NCBI GenBank assembly: GCA_025363775.1
Contig: JANYLG010000075.1
Location: 1-36,280 of the forward strand
Source: Acidobacteriota bacterium
Lineage (GTDB): Bacteria; Acidobacteriota; Vicinamibacteria; Vicinamibacterales; Fen-181
Direction of reading: 5' to 3'
DNA: 36,280 nt
Part shown: one piece after another, positions 33,802-36,280 of the stretch
How positions within the stretch are numbered: position 1 is the first letter of the stretch
Layout of the letters: each line of letters starts with the position of its first letter
Notes under the pieces: generated by a model
What the model was told of the DNA's origin: nothing
The model's database searches: none
Seen by the model: only the letters and a program-made list of their open reading frames with translations
Made by a program: the position numbers and the translations under genes

Positions 33802-34743
33802 CTATTCTCGTACGATGTGTGTGCCCGCCTCGCCGTGCGCGGCCGCGCGGAGGTGCTCGTACGACGTGACGATCACCTCCTGGCCGCCGTTCTTCAGGAA
33901 TCTCAGCGCCGATTCGACCTTGGGCCCCATGTTGCCGGGCGGGAATTGTCCCGCCGCGTAGTGGGCCTGCAGTTCCGACGCGGTCACCCGCGCGAGCGGC
34001 CGTTGCGTCGGCTTGCGGTAGTCCACGTAGACCCGGTCGGCGTCGGTGGAAATGATGAAGCAGTCGACGCCCAAGCGGGTTGCGAGCAGCGCGGAGACGC
34101 GGTCCTTGTCGATGACCGCTTCCACGCCCCTCAGGCCTTCCGGCGTTCGCACGACCGGGATGCCTCCGCCGCCAGCCGCAATGACGAGCACGCCCTGCGC
34201 GAGCAGCGTGCGGATCACCTGTTCCTCGACGACCTCGACCGGCTCGGGCGACGGCACCACGCGGCGGTACCCGCGCGCGGCATCCTCCACAACCTGCCAC
34301 CCGAGCAGGCGAGCCCGCTCCTCGGCGTCGCCCCTCGAGTAGAACGGCCCGATCGGCTTGGTGGGGTGATGCATGGCCGGGTCGTCTGCGCTCACCACCG
34401 CCTGCGTGAGAACCGTGGCCACCCTCACCTGGAGCCGTGCGGCCTGCAGTTCGTTGTAAAGCGATTGCTGGAGGAGATACCCGATTTCCCCCTGCGTGGC
34501 GGCGTCGCAGACGTCCAGCGATTGCCCGTATACCTGGTCGGACGCGCGTTCGGACCGCAGGAGCGCGGCGCCCACCTGCGGCCCGTTCCCGTGCGTGAGC
34601 ACGAGGCTGAAGCCGTCCTGGATCAGGCCGACGACCGCCCGGGCGGTGCGGCGGGTGTTGGCCAGCTGCTCGTCGATTGTGCCCTTCTCGCCGGCACGAA
34701 TGAGCGAGTTGCCGCCGATGGCTATCAGTGCGGTCCGGGACAT
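33802..34743 (-). CDS. arcC: Carbamate kinase
   Basis: This 313-residue amino-acid-kinase-fold enzyme interconverts carbamoyl phosphate + ADP and carbamate + ATP. The start ATG at 34743 (MSRTALIAIGGNSLIRAGEKGT) is two bases after the ornithine carbamoyltransferase stop; the longer ORF to 35832 is an out-of-frame read through that gene. Motifs include IAIGGNSL, LTHGNGPQVG, HPTKPIGPFYS, VIAAGGGGIPV and FPPGNMGPKVESALRFL, all standard for ArcC. In arginine deiminase pathways it makes ATP from citrulline-derived carbamoyl phosphate. No arginine deiminase gene is visible here. Confidence 0.95.
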   Translation of the reverse strand: MSRTALIAIGGNSLIRAGEKGTIDEQLANTRRTARAVVGLIQDGFSLVLTHGNGPQVGAALLRSERASDQVYGQSLDVCDAATQGEIGYLLQQSLYNELQAARLQVRVATVLTQAVVSADDPAMHHPTKPIGPFYSRGDAEERARLLGWQVVEDAARGYRRVVPSPEPVEVVEEQVIRTLLAQGVLVIAAGGGGIPVVRTPEGLRGVEAVIDKDRVSALLATRLGVDCFIISTDADRVYVDYRKPTQRPLARVTASELQAHYAAGQFPPGNMGPKVESALRFLKNGGQEVIVTSYEHLRAAAHGEAGTHIVRE

Positions 34744-34745
34744 GT

Positions 34746-35663
34746 CTAGGACATCAGTTCGAGCATGATCGCCTTCTGCGCGTGGAGGCGGTTTTCCGCT
34801 TCCTGGAAGACGACCGAGCGCGGCGAGTCGATCACGCCCGCCGTCACTTCCTCCCCGCGATGCGCCGGCAGGCAGTGCATGAAGGACGCGTCCGCCGCGG
34901 CGTTTGCGAACATCGCCTCGTTCACCTGGTACGGCATGAACAGCTTCTTGCGCGCGTCGGCCTCCGCTTCCTGGCCCATGCTCGCCCACACGTCGGCGTA
35001 GATCACGTCGGCACCACGCACCCCTTCCACCGGGTCGTTCGTGATCACGCAGCTGCCGCCGGTGTTCGCCGCCTGCGCCGTCGCCCACGCGGTCGCGTCC
35101 CGCTTCGGCTCGTATCCGGGCGGCGTCACGATCGAGACGTGCGCGCCCAATAGCGCGCCGGCGAACATCAGCGAGTGCGCCACGTTGTTGCCGTCTCCCA
35201 CGAACGCCAGCGTGATCCCGTCCAGGCGTCCCTTCACTTCCTTGATCGTCAGGAAGTCGGCCATCGCCTGGCAGGGATGGCTGTAGTCGGTCAGGCCGTT
35301 GATGATCGGGACCGAGGCTTCCTTGGCCATCTCCTCGACGATCTGGTGCGCGAAGGTGCGGATCATGATGCCCTGGACCATCCGCTCCAGGTTCTTCGCG
35401 ACATCGTGGATCGACTCGCGCTTGCCGAGGCTGATCTCCGCGGGCGACAGGTACAACGAGAACCCTCCCAGTTGCTGGATGCCGACATCGAACGTCACGC
35501 GGGTGCGAAGCGACGGCTTCTCGAAGATCATCGCCAGCGTCTTGCCCTTCAGTGCGGTCGAGAACTCGGCGGGTCTCGCCTTGATCTCGGCGGCCAGCTC
35601 GAGCAGGTGGTGGACCTGGGTCGGCGTGAAGTCGCGGAGAGAGAGGAAGTCGTTGGCGAACAT
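34746..35663 (-). CDS. argF: Ornithine carbamoyltransferase
   Basis: This 305-residue enzyme interconverts ornithine + carbamoyl phosphate and citrulline. The start ATG at 35663 (MFANDFLSLRDFTP) is chosen; the ORF to 35840 runs into a neighbouring fragment. The carbamoyl-phosphate loop is FEKPSLRTRVTFD (SLRTR, a known variant of STRTR). Other motifs are YSHPCQAMADFLT, FVGDGNNVAHS, the ornithine-binding ADVWASMGQE and MHCLPAHRG. Coupling with carbamate kinase (gap of two bases) suggests a catabolic ArcB-like use, but sequence alone does not decide direction. It is the first gene of the five-gene operon; its promoter must lie within or beyond the adjacent radical-SAM remnant. Confidence 0.94.
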   Translation of the reverse strand: MFANDFLSLRDFTPTQVHHLLELAAEIKARPAEFSTALKGKTLAMIFEKPSLRTRVTFDVGIQQLGGFSLYLSPAEISLGKRESIHDVAKNLERMVQGIMIRTFAHQIVEEMAKEASVPIINGLTDYSHPCQAMADFLTIKEVKGRLDGITLAFVGDGNNVAHSLMFAGALLGAHVSIVTPPGYEPKRDATAWATAQAANTGGSCVITNDPVEGVRGADVIYADVWASMGQEAEADARKKLFMPYQVNEAMFANAAADASFMHCLPAHRGEEVTAGVIDSPRSVVFQEAENRLHAQKAIMLELMS

Positions 35664-35672
35664 AGGCGCTCC

Positions 35673-36059
35673 ATGAATTGGCAATGGCCTGAGATCTGGG
35701 CCAAGCTGGATGCGGGAACAGCTGAGCATTTCCGCGCGATCGATCGTACCGAGGTGTCGTTCCAACGAGTCCTCGACAACCTCCTGCACGCCGGTCGGCG
35801 CCGACCGTTGGTGATCCAGGCCTTGTTCGCACGCCTGCACGATGAGCCGCCTACGAACGTCGAACTTGCGGCATGGACCGTACGGTTGCAGGAATTACGC
35901 GCCGGCGGTGCGGCGATAGCGCGGATCCAGGTCTATACCACGGCTCGGGCCACCGCTGAATCCTGGGTTTCGCCGTTGACCCCAGCGGAAATCGATGCCA
36001 TCGCGGAGCGACCCAGGGCCTGCGGATTCATCACTGAGGCTTTTTACGGTCCGGGATAA
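35673..36059 (+). pseudogene. N-terminally truncated radical-SAM protein remnant
   Basis: This 128-codon frame from the ATG at 35673 begins WPEIWAKLDAGT, followed by DRTEVSFQRVLDNL, RRPLVIQALFARL and IQVYTTARATAESWVSPL. To my recollection this matches the C-terminal half of a radical-SAM (COG0731-like) protein. The CxxxCxxC cluster motif and the front half of the barrel are absent, and the upstream 9 bases run straight into the divergent ornithine carbamoyltransferase start. It is therefore probably a dead remnant left by a rearrangement. The family call is from memory and moderately sure; it could be a small expressed protein. Confidence 0.5.
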
Positions 36060-36140
36060 GTGACCTCGTCACGTAACTAGTTGCCTCCGACTCTCCTCGT
36101 CTCCTTGCGACTGAACGGGATGTAATTCATACTCCTGGTC

Positions 36141-36280
36141 ATGCCCGGTCCCGCTTCGCTCACTCGCGTTCTGAGCGTGACCATCGGGGTCGCGATCAGC
36201 GCGGCGAGCGCTGCCGTGGCGATATTGGCACTAAGCGAAGTCGAGGATCGTCGACGTTTGCGCGATGTCAGCATGATGGC
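36141..36280 (+). CDS. Start of a membrane-anchored protein (cut by window end)
   Basis: An open frame runs from the ATG at 36141 to the last base (46 codons). It encodes a hydrophobic helix at about residues 10-33 (SVTIGVAISAASAAVAILAL) followed by a charged stretch (EVEDRRRLRD), as in a signal anchor. It is missing from the ORF track because it has no stop. The overlapping minus-strand ORF 36077-36274 is less protein-like. The family is unknown. Confidence 0.4.
   Translation, partial: MPGPASLTRVLSVTIGVAISAASAAVAILALSEVEDRRRLRDVSMM

Noticed and set aside
36060-36072. GTGACCTCGTCAC hairpin after the radical-SAM remnant as a terminator
   Set aside because: Only five pairs and no T-tract.
36077-36274. 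Minus-strand 65-aa ORF at the right edge
   Set aside because: The plus-strand frame from 36141 has a better signal-anchor composition and stays open to the window end.

Overview
This is high-GC chromosomal DNA from a bacterium, most likely an Acidobacteriota member of the Vicinamibacteria type. That placement is inference. It rests on the GC-rich coding style, an exported VPS10/sortilin-like beta-propeller, a membrane pseudokinase with a PEGA domain, a Tat-exported M24 peptidase, and short GC-rich palindromes scattered between genes. I see no rRNA, tRNA, insertion sequence, phage module or CRISPR array. Coding density is high and no gene-free gap exceeds about 275 bases.

Layout. (1) 1-6637 (+) is an L-arabinose utilisation block: the C-terminal end of a GH127-type beta-L-arabinofuranosidase, a sodium:solute symporter, a 72-residue membrane protein, a FucI-fold sugar isomerase where AraA would be expected, AraB and AraD. 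(2) 6757-12471 (+) holds a Tat-exported M24 peptidase, an exported Asp-box propeller of 890 residues and a second M24 (aminopeptidase P/prolidase) enzyme, separated by palindromic and tandem repeats. (3) 12610-14642 is a divergent LysR regulator / YeiH-type exporter pair. (4) 14728-18088 (-) is a tightly overlapping nadA-nadC-nadB operon for de novo NAD synthesis. (5) 18225-24083 (+) holds an aminotransferase, malQ, a membrane-anchored pseudokinase with a PEGA domain, and an M23 peptidase. (6) 24344-28032 (+) is a serine-synthesis cluster, DUF1015-serA-serC, with no serB, followed by a two-SIS-domain protein resembling animal glucokinase regulator (GCKR). (7) 30208-35663 (-) is a five-gene operon in transcription order: ornithine carbamoyltransferase, carbamate kinase, an aspartate-carbamoyltransferase-like protein with altered active-site residues, ornithine aminotransferase, and a cyclic 2,3-diphosphoglycerate synthetase-family protein. 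Its first gene directly abuts a truncated radical-SAM remnant. The start of a membrane protein is cut by the right edge.

The strongest candidates for something little described are the carbamoyl-phosphate/ornithine operon with its altered ATCase-like enzyme and cDPG-synthetase homologue, the GCKR-like protein, and DUF1015 as a possible partner in serine/phosphoserine chemistry. At the DNA level, short tandem duplications span or touch the stop codon of four separate genes (isomerase, araD, first M24 peptidase, cDPGS homologue). All family assignments are by eye from motifs; no database search was possible.
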